Shown here: positions 24,336-32,847 of the stretch, piece by piece
Layout of the letters: each line of letters starts with the position of its first letter
Position numbering within the stretch: the stretch's first letter is position 1
Assembly: GCA_902580135.1 (NCBI GenBank)
Contig: CACHJL010000004.1
Span: 1-53,232 of the forward strand
DNA: 53,232 nt
DNA from: an uncultured Pelagibacteraceae bacterium
GTDB taxonomy: Bacteria > Pseudomonadota > Alphaproteobacteria > Pelagibacterales > Pelagibacteraceae
Direction: 5' to 3'
The notes under the pieces: generated by a model
What the model saw: the letters and a program-made list of their open reading frames with translations, nothing else
Told to the model about the DNA's origin: nothing
Databases searched by the model: none
Position numbers and translations under genes: made by a program

Positions 24336-25328
24336 ATGAATAGAAAAGTATCTGTAGCACCTATGATGGATTGCACTGACAAGCATGAAAGATTTTTTTT
24401 ACGTTTAATAAGTAAAAATGTTCTGTTGTATACAGAAATGATTGTATCTGAAGCTATCGATAGGGGAGATAGAGAAAAATTACTATCATTTAATTTAGAA
24501 GAAAAACCAGTCGCTCTTCAATTGGGCGGCTCTTCTCCAAAATTATTATCCAATGCAGCAAAAATTGGAGAAGAATTTGGATATGATGAAATTAATTTAA
24601 ACCTTGGATGTCCAAGTAAAAAAGTTCAAAAAAATAAATTTGGAGCATGCCTAATCAAGGAACCAAAATTGGTAGCAGATTGTTTGAGTGAAATGCAATC
24701 TAAAACAAAATTACCAGTAACCGTTAAAACGAGAATTGGTTATGATCAAGTTGAAGACTATGATCATTTATATAAATTTATAGATACACTTAAATCTACT
24801 GGAGTTAAAACATTTATTATACATGCAAGAAAAGCAATGTTAGGAAAGTTTACTCCAAAGCAAAATTTGAATATTCCTCCCTTAAAATATGAAATGGTTT
24901 ATAAATTAAAAGAAGATTTTAAAGAATTAGATATTATAATTAATGGTGGAATTTCATCTACGGAACAAATCAAAAATCATATTAAAAAAGTTGATGGTGT
25001 TATGATGGGTAGATCAATTTATCATTCACCTTATTTATTAGCAGATATTGAAAAAGAAATTTTTGACAATGAAGATGTTCCCTCAAGACAAGAAGTTGTT
25101 GAAAGGCTTGTAACTTATTTGAAAAATGAAATTAAGAAAGGCACAAGAGTAAATCAAGTTATGAGACATACTCTAGGTTTATTTCATGGTCAAACAGGAT
25201 CAAATTTTTGGAAAAGATATTTAAGTGAAAATATGTGTGTAAGGGATGCGGATATTCAAAAGGTAGATCATATTTTGGATAAAGTTAAATTAAATCAAGT
25301 AACCCAACCCACAGGACAAATTGATTAA
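24336..25328 (+). CDS. dusA: tRNA-dihydrouridine synthase A
   Basis: A 330-residue FMN-dependent TIM-barrel enzyme that reduces uridines in the D-loop of tRNA. It opens with KVSVAPMMDCTDKHERFFLRLI and has NLGCPSKKVQKNKFGACLI, which holds the catalytic cysteine. TRIGYDQVEDYDHL, FIIHARKAMLGKFTPKQNLNIPPLKYEMVY and INGGISS are DusA-type. The length fits the family. Its stop overlaps the start of the TauE/SafE gene by 8 bases, so the two are coupled though not functionally related as far as I can see. Confidence 0.93.
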   Translation: MNRKVSVAPMMDCTDKHERFFLRLISKNVLLYTEMIVSEAIDRGDREKLLSFNLEEKPVALQLGGSSPKLLSNAAKIGEEFGYDEINLNLGCPSKKVQKNKFGACLIKEPKLVADCLSEMQSKTKLPVTVKTRIGYDQVEDYDHLYKFIDTLKSTGVKTFIIHARKAMLGKFTPKQNLNIPPLKYEMVYKLKEDFKELDIIINGGISSTEQIKNHIKKVDGVMMGRSIYHSPYLLADIEKEIFDNEDVPSRQEVVERLVTYLKNEIKKGTRVNQVMRHTLGLFHGQTGSNFWKRYLSENMCVRDADIQKVDHILDKVKLNQVTQPTGQID

Positions 25329-26154
25329 CGAAATTTTTTCAAACCAATATATTTTTATAATAATATTAATGGTGCCAACAGCAGCAATTGCTGGTTTTTT
25401 TGCCGGTCTATTTGGCATAGGAGGTGGCTTAATAACAGTTCCATTTTTATTTTTTATATTTGAATATTTAAATATTAACCAAGCATATTTGATGCATTTG
25501 TCTGTTGGAACGTCTTTTGCTATTATTATTCCAACTTCAATAGTTTCTGTGTTAACCCATAAAAAACATAATTCAGTTGATATGAGTATAATTAAAAGCT
25601 ATGGAATTTTTGTAATTTCAGGAGTCTTGCTAGGTACTATTTTAGCTGCCAATTTAAAAACTAAATCTCTATTATTATTTTTTACTGTAGTAGTATTTTT
25701 TCTAGGTGCATATCTTTTGAATATTAAAGATAAGACAGCAAAACTTAAGTCCAACTTTGGTTTAACCGCAAAAATTATATTAGGTTTTATTTCTGGTTTT
25801 ATCTCGGCCCCAATGGGGATTGGTGGAGCTGTAATGAATGTGCCTATACTTAGATATTTTGGTTACTCAATAAACAGAGCGATTGGAAGCGCTTCGGCTA
25901 TAGGATTTATTATAGCTTTATTTGGAGGATTGGGTTTTTTTTTAACCGGCTCTTATTTAAATGCAAATTTACCCTTAAGTATAGGTTTTATTAATATACC
26001 AGCTTTTTTAATATTTATTCCAATAACAATGTTTATGGCAAGGGTAGGGGCAAATACTTCAAATAAAATGGATAAACCAAAGTTACAAAGATTTTTTGGA
26101 ATTTTTTTATACGTTATTGGAACTTTATTTTTGTATAGATACTTAAGTATTTGA
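25321..26154 (+). CDS. TauE/SafE-family (DUF81) membrane permease
   Basis: A 277-residue protein with about eight membrane helices. Two inverted halves each begin with a glycine-rich motif, GFFAGLFGIGGGLITVPFLFF in the first half and ISGFISAPMGIGGAVMNVPIL in the second, the signature of TauE/SafE exporters. Members move sulfonates, sulfite or other anions; the substrate here is unknown. The start used is TTG 25321, which overlaps dusA by 8 bases; an ATG at 25369 would remove 16 residues of the first helix and looks less good. Confidence 0.85.
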   Translation: MINEIFSNQYIFIIILMVPTAAIAGFFAGLFGIGGGLITVPFLFFIFEYLNINQAYLMHLSVGTSFAIIIPTSIVSVLTHKKHNSVDMSIIKSYGIFVISGVLLGTILAANLKTKSLLLFFTVVVFFLGAYLLNIKDKTAKLKSNFGLTAKIILGFISGFISAPMGIGGAVMNVPILRYFGYSINRAIGSASAIGFIIALFGGLGFFLTGSYLNANLPLSIGFINIPAFLIFIPITMFMARVGANTSNKMDKPKLQRFFGIFLYVIGTLFLYRYLSI

Positions 26155-26160
26155 TTTTTT

Positions 26161-26192
26161 AAAGGTGGCTTCAGTCTCCCTCCACCACCTCA
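26161..26192. other. GC-rich hairpin between convergent genes, possible terminator or small RNA
   Basis: AGGTGG (26163-26168) can pair with CCACCT (26185-26190) around a 16-base loop. The segment is clearly richer in G+C than the surrounding AT-rich gap. It lies between the ends of the TauE/SafE gene and the phosphohexomutase gene. On neither strand is it followed by a clean T run (plus: CAATTAATAT; minus: TTTAAAAAAT), so it is a poor classical terminator. I record it as a structure without a secure function. Confidence 0.3.
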
Positions 26193-26248
26193 ATTAATAT
26201 ATTAACTGATTCTCTTTAAATAAATAAACTCGTAATAATTGAATTTTT

Positions 26249-27703
26249 TTAAATCTTTTGATCGTATTCTCCAATACTTCCATTTTTTTTAAGCAAATCA
26301 TCAACGAAATCGAAAATTTTCTTCTTTCTTTCCTCAGAAGTTGGACTTTCTGTAACTATAACCAATGAAGGTTTATTTGATGATGCCCTAATTAAACCCC
26401 AGGAACCATCTTTAAATGAAAATCTTATACCATTCACAGTTAATATTTCTGTAATTTCTTGTCCATCAATTTTATTTTTATTATTTTGCATTTCTTTGAT
26501 TTGTTTAACTAAATCTTCAACAACCTGGTACTTTTTGCTATCTTCACAAAAAGGTGCCATCGTCGGTGTTTGGTAAGTTTTTGGCAATTCACTTATAATT
26601 TCACTCATTTTCTTATTTTGATTATTCAATAAATGACATACTTGTATAGCTGAATTAATTCCATCATCGTAACCATAACCTAAAGGTTCATTAAAAAAGA
26701 AATGTCCACTTTTCTCAAAACCAGCTAAAGCTTTTTTTTCATTTACTTTTCTCTTAATATGAGAGTGTCCCGTTTTCCAATACAATGTTTCGCATTTATT
26801 ACTATGTAGAACCTCATCTTTTGCATAAAGCCCTGTTGACTTCACATCAACTACAAATTTGGATCCTTGGTATTTTTTTGATAAGTTTCTAGCAATTAAT
26901 AATCCAATTTTATCTGAAAATATTTCATTTCCATTATTATCTATTACACCCACCCGATCACCATCGCCATCAAATCCAAAACCTATATCAGCGTTATTAT
27001 CTTTTACAGTTTTCGAAATTGCATGCAACATTTCTAAATCCTCAGGATTAGGATTATATTTAGGAAAAGTAAAATCTAAATTACAATCTAGCTCTATAAC
27101 TTCACACCCAATTCCTCTCAAAATATCTGGAGCAAATATACCAGCTGTTCCATTTCCACAAGCAACTACCGCCTTTATTTTTTTATTCATTTTATTTACA
27201 TTTATTAAATCCTCTTTATAAATTTTTTGAAAATTATTAATTTGTTTTTCATTTCCATTACCTTTGATAAATCTTTGGTTTAAAGTAATTTCTTTTAGTT
27301 CATTCATTTCTTCTGGAGCATGAGTTAAACCTTTTTTGATACCCATTTTAACACCTGTCCAACCATTTTCATTATGACTGGCTGTAACCATTGCTATTGC
27401 GTCTGAATTTAAATTAAATTGAGCAAAGTAAACCATTGGAGATAATGATAAACCTATGTCTTCAATAAAACACCCTGTAGAAATCAATCCTTTTTTTAAA
27501 GCGCTTTTAATATCTTCGCTATATGATCTATAATCATGGCCAACTACAACTCTTGGATTATTTTTTTTTGTATGATTAATGATTTGACTTCCAAGACCTC
27601 TTCCTAAATTCTCGATTCCCTTCAAATTTATATTTTCGGGGTACAACCATCGAGCATCGTACTCCCTAAATCCTAAAGGGTCTATTTTCACTGAATCATT
27701 CAT
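26249..27703 (-). CDS. Phosphomannomutase/phosphoglucomutase
   Basis: A 484-residue alpha-D-phosphohexomutase. The phosphoserine loop is TASHNENGWTGVKMG, the magnesium loop is GFDGDGDRVGV, and the sugar-binding loop is FEKSGHFFF. A C-terminal phosphate-binding region (NGIRFSFKDGSWGLIRASSNKPSL) completes the four domains. The enzyme interconverts mannose or glucose 1- and 6-phosphates for nucleotide-sugar synthesis. The pattern fits the bifunctional AlgC/ManB group better than GlmM. It is divergent from nrdA across 158 bases. Confidence 0.85.
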   Translation of the reverse strand: MNDSVKIDPLGFREYDARWLYPENINLKGIENLGRGLGSQIINHTKKNNPRVVVGHDYRSYSEDIKSALKKGLISTGCFIEDIGLSLSPMVYFAQFNLNSDAIAMVTASHNENGWTGVKMGIKKGLTHAPEEMNELKEITLNQRFIKGNGNEKQINNFQKIYKEDLINVNKMNKKIKAVVACGNGTAGIFAPDILRGIGCEVIELDCNLDFTFPKYNPNPEDLEMLHAISKTVKDNNADIGFGFDGDGDRVGVIDNNGNEIFSDKIGLLIARNLSKKYQGSKFVVDVKSTGLYAKDEVLHSNKCETLYWKTGHSHIKRKVNEKKALAGFEKSGHFFFNEPLGYGYDDGINSAIQVCHLLNNQNKKMSEIISELPKTYQTPTMAPFCEDSKKYQVVEDLVKQIKEMQNNKNKIDGQEITEILTVNGIRFSFKDGSWGLIRASSNKPSLVIVTESPTSEERKKKIFDFVDDLLKKNGSIGEYDQKI

Positions 27704-27790
27704 GTGGATATATGTACATTTTTTTGAGTTTTTTATTGATAATTTTTTATAAAGTTCTATAAATGTTCTATTGAATTACTGTTTATTTAG

Positions 27791-27844
27791 TATATTAAGT
27801 AATTCTACATACAACATCTAGTTGTTTTACAATATTAAGTAATT
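27791..27844 (+). promoter_or_regulatory. Symmetric operator-like region upstream of nrdAB, candidate NrdR site
   Basis: A perfect inverted repeat ACAAC-ATCTA-GTTGT (27811-27825) is flanked by two direct copies of ATATTAAGTAATT (27792-27804 and 27832-27844), placed evenly on each side. The position is 37-70 bases before the nrdA start. Ribonucleotide reductase genes are commonly repressed by NrdR at AT-rich palindromes of similar size, so an NrdR box is the natural guess, though the match to the consensus is loose. AGGGAG at 27852-27857 is the ribosome site. Confidence 0.45.
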
Positions 27845-27861
27845 AAAAAAAAGGGAGTTAA

Positions 27862-29796
27862 ATGAACAAAGTTTTGTCTCAAGTATTAAGGAAAGCTGTC
27901 ACCAATTTTTCTCCTGAAGTAACAGAATATTCTAAAGATAAAAGGCCAGATTTATTTTCCCTAAATCAGGAAACTGAATTATTTCAAAACTCGAAAGGCA
28001 TAACTATCAAAATTGATAGATCCAGAGATAACAATCTAACAGAATTTGGCAGAGCAACATTGAGCGACAGATATCTTGGAGCAAATGAGTCTTTTCAAGA
28101 CTTGTTTGCAAGAGTAGCAAGTCATTATTCAGATGATAACTTGCATGCTCAAAGATTATATAACTATATTAGCAATCTATGGTTTATGCCAGCAACACCA
28201 GTTTTGTCAAACGGTGGAACAAAAAGAGGTTTGCCTATTTCATGTTTTTTAAATGAAGCAGGTGATAGTTTAAATGGAATTTTAGATTTATGGAGTGAAA
28301 ATGTATGGCTTGCCGCTAAGGGTGGAGGAATTGGAAGTTATTGGGGCAATCTAAGATCTATTGGAGAAAAAATTGGTAGAGTAGGAAAGACTTCAGGAAT
28401 CATTCCATTCATTAAAGTAATGGATTCCTTAACTATGGCAATAAGCCAAGGTTCATTAAGAAGAGGTTCAGCTGCCTGCTATCTACCAATTGATCATCCT
28501 GAAATAGAAGAATTTATAGAAATGAGAAGACCAACAGGGGGTGATCCTAACAGAAGATCATTAAATCTTCATCATGGAGTTTTGGTTTCTGATGCTTTTA
28601 TGAGGGCTGTAGAATTAGATGAACAATGGGCATTAAAAAGTCCAAAAGATAAATCTGTTCAATCAACAGTGTCAGCAAGAAATTTATGGATAAGATTGTT
28701 AACTGCAAGAATAGAAACAGGAGAACCTTATATTGTATTTATAGATACAGTTAACAGAATGATACCCCAACATCATAAATTGGCTGGCTTAAATGTTAAG
28801 ACTTCTAATTTATGTAGCGAAATAACTCTACCAACAGGTATTGATAAAGATGGAAAAGATAGAACAGCGGTTTGCTGTTTATCATCACTAAATTTAGAAA
28901 AGTATGACGAATGGAAAAATGATGAAAATTTTATATCTGATGTGATGAGATTTTTAGATAACGTGTTAACCGACTTTATTGATAAAGCCCCAGAATCTTT
29001 TAGTGACGCAACTTATGCTGCTTTTAGAGAAAGAAGTGTTGGACTTGGCGTAATGGGACTTCATTCATATTTCCAAAAAAAAATGATTCCATTCGAGTCA
29101 GTAATGAGCAAAGTTTGGAACAAAAAAATATTTCAAAATATTCAAGAACAAGTAGATAAAGCATCCAAGGACTTAGCAGAAGAGAGAGGGCCTTGTCCTG
29201 ATGCTGCTGATTATGGAATTAAAGAAAGATTTTCAAATAAAACAGCAATAGCACCAACAGCTTCAATATCAATTATTTGTGGGGGGACTTCACCAGGCGT
29301 GGAACCAATTGCTGCTAACAGCTATACACACAAAACTCTTTCAGGTTCGTTTAATGTGAGGAATAAATACCTAGAAAAAATATTAGAAAAATACGGAAAA
29401 AATGATGAAGAAATGTGGTCAAGTATTACAACTAACCAAGGATCAGTTTCTCATTTAGATTTCTTATCACAAGAAGAAAAAGATGTTTTTAAAACTGCAT
29501 TTGAATTAGACCAAAGATGGATTGTTGATTTAGGGGCGGATAGAACTCCAAATATTTCGCAGGCTCAATCAATTAATATATTTATTCCAGCTGATATTCA
29601 TAAAAGAGATTTGCATCAAATTCACTTCCAGGCTTGGAAAAAAGGTTTGAAAAGCCTTTATTATTGTAGGTCGAAATCTATTCAAAGAGCTGAAAATGTA
29701 AACGATTCAAAATCAACAGATGTAACAGCAAATGTTTACAAATCAAAACAACAAACTGAACAACCAGAATATGAGGAGTGCCTATCATGTCAGTAG
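27862..29796 (+). CDS. nrdA: Ribonucleoside-diphosphate reductase, class I, alpha (large) subunit
   Basis: A 644-residue catalytic subunit that makes deoxyribonucleotides. Active-site cysteines are visible: LPISCFLNEAGDSL, NLCSEITLP (with the family N-x-C-x-E) and AVCCLSSLNL, and the C-terminal tail ends ECLSCQ, the CxxC pair that is reduced by thioredoxin or glutaredoxin. There is no N-terminal ATP-cone: the protein starts close to the catalytic domain, so allosteric activity control through an N-terminal cone is absent. It overlaps nrdB by 10 bases. A good ribosome site (AAGGGAG) precedes the ATG. Confidence 0.93.
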   Translation: MNKVLSQVLRKAVTNFSPEVTEYSKDKRPDLFSLNQETELFQNSKGITIKIDRSRDNNLTEFGRATLSDRYLGANESFQDLFARVASHYSDDNLHAQRLYNYISNLWFMPATPVLSNGGTKRGLPISCFLNEAGDSLNGILDLWSENVWLAAKGGGIGSYWGNLRSIGEKIGRVGKTSGIIPFIKVMDSLTMAISQGSLRRGSAACYLPIDHPEIEEFIEMRRPTGGDPNRRSLNLHHGVLVSDAFMRAVELDEQWALKSPKDKSVQSTVSARNLWIRLLTARIETGEPYIVFIDTVNRMIPQHHKLAGLNVKTSNLCSEITLPTGIDKDGKDRTAVCCLSSLNLEKYDEWKNDENFISDVMRFLDNVLTDFIDKAPESFSDATYAAFRERSVGLGVMGLHSYFQKKMIPFESVMSKVWNKKIFQNIQEQVDKASKDLAEERGPCPDAADYGIKERFSNKTAIAPTASISIICGGTSPGVEPIAANSYTHKTLSGSFNVRNKYLEKILEKYGKNDEEMWSSITTNQGSVSHLDFLSQEEKDVFKTAFELDQRWIVDLGADRTPNISQAQSINIFIPADIHKRDLHQIHFQAWKKGLKSLYYCRSKSIQRAENVNDSKSTDVTANVYKSKQQTEQPEYEECLSCQ

Positions 29797-30818
29797 CAGA
29801 AAAAATTAAAACTGAATTAAAAAAAGAAAATCAATCTAAAATTATTGTGCCAAAAAAATCAGGTTTGTTAGTTGAAAACCCGGTATACAAACCTTTTAGA
29901 TATCCATGGTGCTACGATGCATGGCTAACCCAGCAAAGAATACATTGGTTGCCTGAAGAAGTGCCATTAGGTGACGATGTTAGAGACTGGCAAAAAAATC
30001 TAACTCAATCAGAAAAAAATTTATTAACACAAATTTTTAGATTTTTTACACAAGCTGACGTTGAAGTTAACAACTGTTACTTAAGACATTACACAACAGT
30101 TTTTAAACCAACAGAAGTTTTAATGATGATGACGTCTTTTGCTTCAATGGAGACGGTTCATATTGCTGCTTATTCACATTTACTTGATACCATTGGAATG
30201 CCAGAGTCAGAGTATTCTGCTTTTATGAAATACAAAGAAATGAAAGACAAATATGACTACATGCAAAATTTTAATGTTAATTCAAAAGAAGATATTGCAA
30301 AAACAGTAGCTGTATTTAGTGCTTTCACTGAAGGACTACAGTTATTTGCAAGTTTTGCAATTTTACTTAATTTTCCTAGATTTAATAAAATGAAAGGTAT
30401 GGGTCAGATCGTTACTTGGTCTGTAAGAGATGAAACTTTGCATTGTAATTCAATGATAAGATTGTTCAAAGAATTTATAAAAGAAAATCCAGAAATTTGG
30501 ACACCACAATTAAAGAAAGAACTTTATGAAGCATGTAGAACTATAATTCATCATGAAGATGCTTTTATTGATTTAGCTTTCGAAATGGGACCTATGGAAG
30601 GATTAACAGGAAAAGAAGTTAAAGACTATATTAGATTTATTGCAAATAGAAGATTGACCCAATTAGGTTTAGAGCCTATTTACGAAGTTGATAAAAATCC
30701 TCTAAGTTGGCTTGATACAATGCTTAATGCAGTTGAACATATGAACTTTTTTGAAGGAAGAGCAACAGAATATTCTAAAGCTTCAACACAAGGTAATTGG
30801 ACAGAAGCTTTTAGTTAA
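29787..30818 (+). CDS. nrdB: Ribonucleoside-diphosphate reductase, class I, beta (small) subunit
   Basis: I choose ATG 29787 (343 residues, MSVAEKIKTEL) over GTG 29778; a GAGGAG ribosome site at 29773-29778 sits 8 bases before that ATG. The diiron ligands are visible as ADVEVN, SMETVHIAAYSHLL, FTEGLQLF and WSVRDETLHCNSM. The radical tyrosine four residues after the histidine of ETVH is present (ETVHIAAY), so it should use a tyrosyl radical. The end of the protein, FFEGRATEYSKA, includes the usual conserved tail. The gene is convergent with prpC, 8 bases apart. Confidence 0.93.
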   Translation: MSVAEKIKTELKKENQSKIIVPKKSGLLVENPVYKPFRYPWCYDAWLTQQRIHWLPEEVPLGDDVRDWQKNLTQSEKNLLTQIFRFFTQADVEVNNCYLRHYTTVFKPTEVLMMMTSFASMETVHIAAYSHLLDTIGMPESEYSAFMKYKEMKDKYDYMQNFNVNSKEDIAKTVAVFSAFTEGLQLFASFAILLNFPRFNKMKGMGQIVTWSVRDETLHCNSMIRLFKEFIKENPEIWTPQLKKELYEACRTIIHHEDAFIDLAFEMGPMEGLTGKEVKDYIRFIANRRLTQLGLEPIYEVDKNPLSWLDTMLNAVEHMNFFEGRATEYSKASTQGNWTEAFS

Positions 30819-30826
30819 TTTTTAAT

Positions 30827-31951
30827 TTATCTTTGATTTAATAGCATAACTTTTCTATGCTTAGCTCCGCTATATTTAGATAAAGGTCTAATCAATTTGT
30901 TAGCAGCGTGTTGCTCCATAATATGTGCAGACCAACCAGTAATTCTGGAAATTACAAAAATAGGTGTAAAGAAATCAGTATCAAAACCCATTAGATGATA
31001 AGTAGGACCTGTCGGATAATCAACGTTTGGATGAATATTTTTTTTTTCAATCATAACATTTTTAACAATGTCGTAAATTTTAATAAATTTTCTATCTTTT
31101 TTTATTGAAGAAACCTTTCGGAAGTATTTTTCCATTGTAGGCACTCTTGAATCTCCTTTTTTATAAACTCTATGCCCAAAACCCATCACTACATCTTTAT
31201 TTTTAAGTGATTTATTAATCCATTTTAGGGCATTTTCAGGTTTCTTAATTTTATCCATCATGTGCATTACCTCTTCATTTGCTCCACCATGAAGCGGTCC
31301 TTTTAAACTAGCAATAGCACCAGTAATTGCACCATGTATATCAGACAAACTACTTGTTATGGTTCTGGCTGTAAATGTAGATACATTAAAACTGTGTTCT
31401 GCATAAAGTATCAAAGATACATCAAAAGCTTTGACTATTTCTTTACTCGGAACCTTGCCAAAGCACATATAGAAAAAGTTTTCAGAAAAAGATAAATTTT
31501 TCTTAGGTGAAATTATTTTTTTTCCTTTTCTTGCTCTAAAAAATGCTGCTAGAGCTATAGGTGTTTTTGAAAATATTCTAATAGCTTTTCGCATATTTGC
31601 TTTTGGAGAGTTATCTTTAGTTTCATTATCTTCTAAAGCCATTAAACTTACTGCAGTTCGTGCTACATCCATTGGATGTGCCTTTTTAGGCATTTTTCGA
31701 ATATCACTTAAAATTTCTTTTGAAAGTTTTCTATCTTTCCTTTCTTCTTTGATAAAAACTTTTAACTGTTTTTTATTTGGAAGTTCACCGTTTAAAACTA
31801 GATAAGCTACTTCTTCAAAGCTACATTTTTCACACAGGTCTTGAACAGCATAACCTCTATACGTTAGAGAATTAATATCTGGCATTACTTGAGATACTGT
31901 TGTTTCATCAACAACAATTCCTAACAAACCTTTTTTTATTTCCTCACTCAT
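30827..31951 (-). CDS. prpC: 2-methylcitrate synthase
   Basis: A 374-residue citrate-synthase-family enzyme that joins propionyl-CoA and oxaloacetate. Early TYRGYAVQDLCEKCSFEEVAYLVLNGELP, then AEHSFNVSTFTARTITSSLSDIHGAITGAIASLKGPLHGGANEEVM with the catalytic histidines, and GFGHRVYKKGDSRV are typical. The short length and the AEHSFN-type block, together with prpB and prpD directly upstream, support PrpC over a TCA-cycle citrate synthase. It overlaps prpB by one base. It is last in the prpD-prpB-prpC operon. Confidence 0.9.
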   Translation of the reverse strand: MSEEIKKGLLGIVVDETTVSQVMPDINSLTYRGYAVQDLCEKCSFEEVAYLVLNGELPNKKQLKVFIKEERKDRKLSKEILSDIRKMPKKAHPMDVARTAVSLMALEDNETKDNSPKANMRKAIRIFSKTPIALAAFFRARKGKKIISPKKNLSFSENFFYMCFGKVPSKEIVKAFDVSLILYAEHSFNVSTFTARTITSSLSDIHGAITGAIASLKGPLHGGANEEVMHMMDKIKKPENALKWINKSLKNKDVVMGFGHRVYKKGDSRVPTMEKYFRKVSSIKKDRKFIKIYDIVKNVMIEKKNIHPNVDYPTGPTYHLMGFDTDFFTPIFVISRITGWSAHIMEQHAANKLIRPLSKYSGAKHRKVMLLNQR

Positions 31952-32847
31952 TATTCATGACCCTCGGTACTAAAATTATAAATTTTTTCATCTAGCGAGT
32001 TATACTTTTCATACTCAACTAAATCATATAATCTTTTTCTAGTTTGCATTTTATCAATAATGTTATTTTGATGTCCATCCTCAAAAATAGCGCGCAAACC
32101 ATCCTCAACACTTTTCATTGCTAATCTTTGAGTAGTTACTGGATAAATCACAATATTATAACCAAGATTTTCAAGATCTTTATAATTAAGTAATTTTGAT
32201 TTTCCAAATTCAGTCATATTTGCCAATAAATAAGTATTCAATGATTTTCTGACTTTTTCAAATTCGTTTTCATCTTTTAAAGCTTCAGGAAAAATTATTT
32301 CAGCACCAGCATCGATATAGGCTTTACATCTATCAATCATTTTATCCAATCCCTCAACATTTTTTGCATCTGATCTTGCAATTACTTTAAAATTTTTATC
32401 TTTTTTAGAATTTACACACTCTTTAATTTTATTTACCATTTCTTCTTTTGAAATAAGTTCTTTATTATCTAAATGTCCACATCTTTTTTGATCTATTTGG
32501 TCTTCTAAATGAACAGCGGAAATGCCATTATTTTCAAATGTCTCTATAGTTTCTTTGCAAGATTTAAATCCTGTATCTATATCTACTATGGTTGGAAGGT
32601 TTGTTACTCTGGCTATTTGATTTGATCTATTACTAACATCCTTAAGCGTCGTTAAACCTATATCAGGATAACCTAAGTCATTAGACATAACTCCACCAGA
32701 AACATAAACAGCATCATATCCAATCTCTTCAATAACTTTTGCCGTTAAAGGATTATATGCACCTGGAACTCTCAAAATTTTATTAGATTTTAATTTATTG
32801 TCGAGTTCAACTCTTTTTTGTTGTGGATTTTTTTTAACAAAGTGCAC
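31951..32847 (-). CDS. prpB: 2-methylisocitrate lyase
   Basis: A 298-residue isocitrate-lyase-superfamily TIM barrel that cleaves 2-methylisocitrate to pyruvate and succinate. The catalytic loop appears as QKRCGHL (the K-[KR]-C-G-H signature), with VPGAYNPLTAKVIEEIGYDAVYVSGG early and IARSDA for metal binding. Size and motifs fit PrpB. It starts one base after the prpD stop and overlaps prpC by one base, so the three are one transcript. Confidence 0.92.
   Translation of the reverse strand: MHFVKKNPQQKRVELDNKLKSNKILRVPGAYNPLTAKVIEEIGYDAVYVSGGVMSNDLGYPDIGLTTLKDVSNRSNQIARVTNLPTIVDIDTGFKSCKETIETFENNGISAVHLEDQIDQKRCGHLDNKELISKEEMVNKIKECVNSKKDKNFKVIARSDAKNVEGLDKMIDRCKAYIDAGAEIIFPEALKDENEFEKVRKSLNTYLLANMTEFGKSKLLNYKDLENLGYNIVIYPVTTQRLAMKSVEDGLRAIFEDGHQNNIIDKMQTRKRLYDLVEYEKYNSLDEKIYNFSTEGHE

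Noticed and set aside
26161-26192. 3' end of a tmRNA or tRNA-like gene (loop ends in CTCCACCA-like sequence)
   Set aside because: No matching T-arm or acceptor partner strand could be found nearby.
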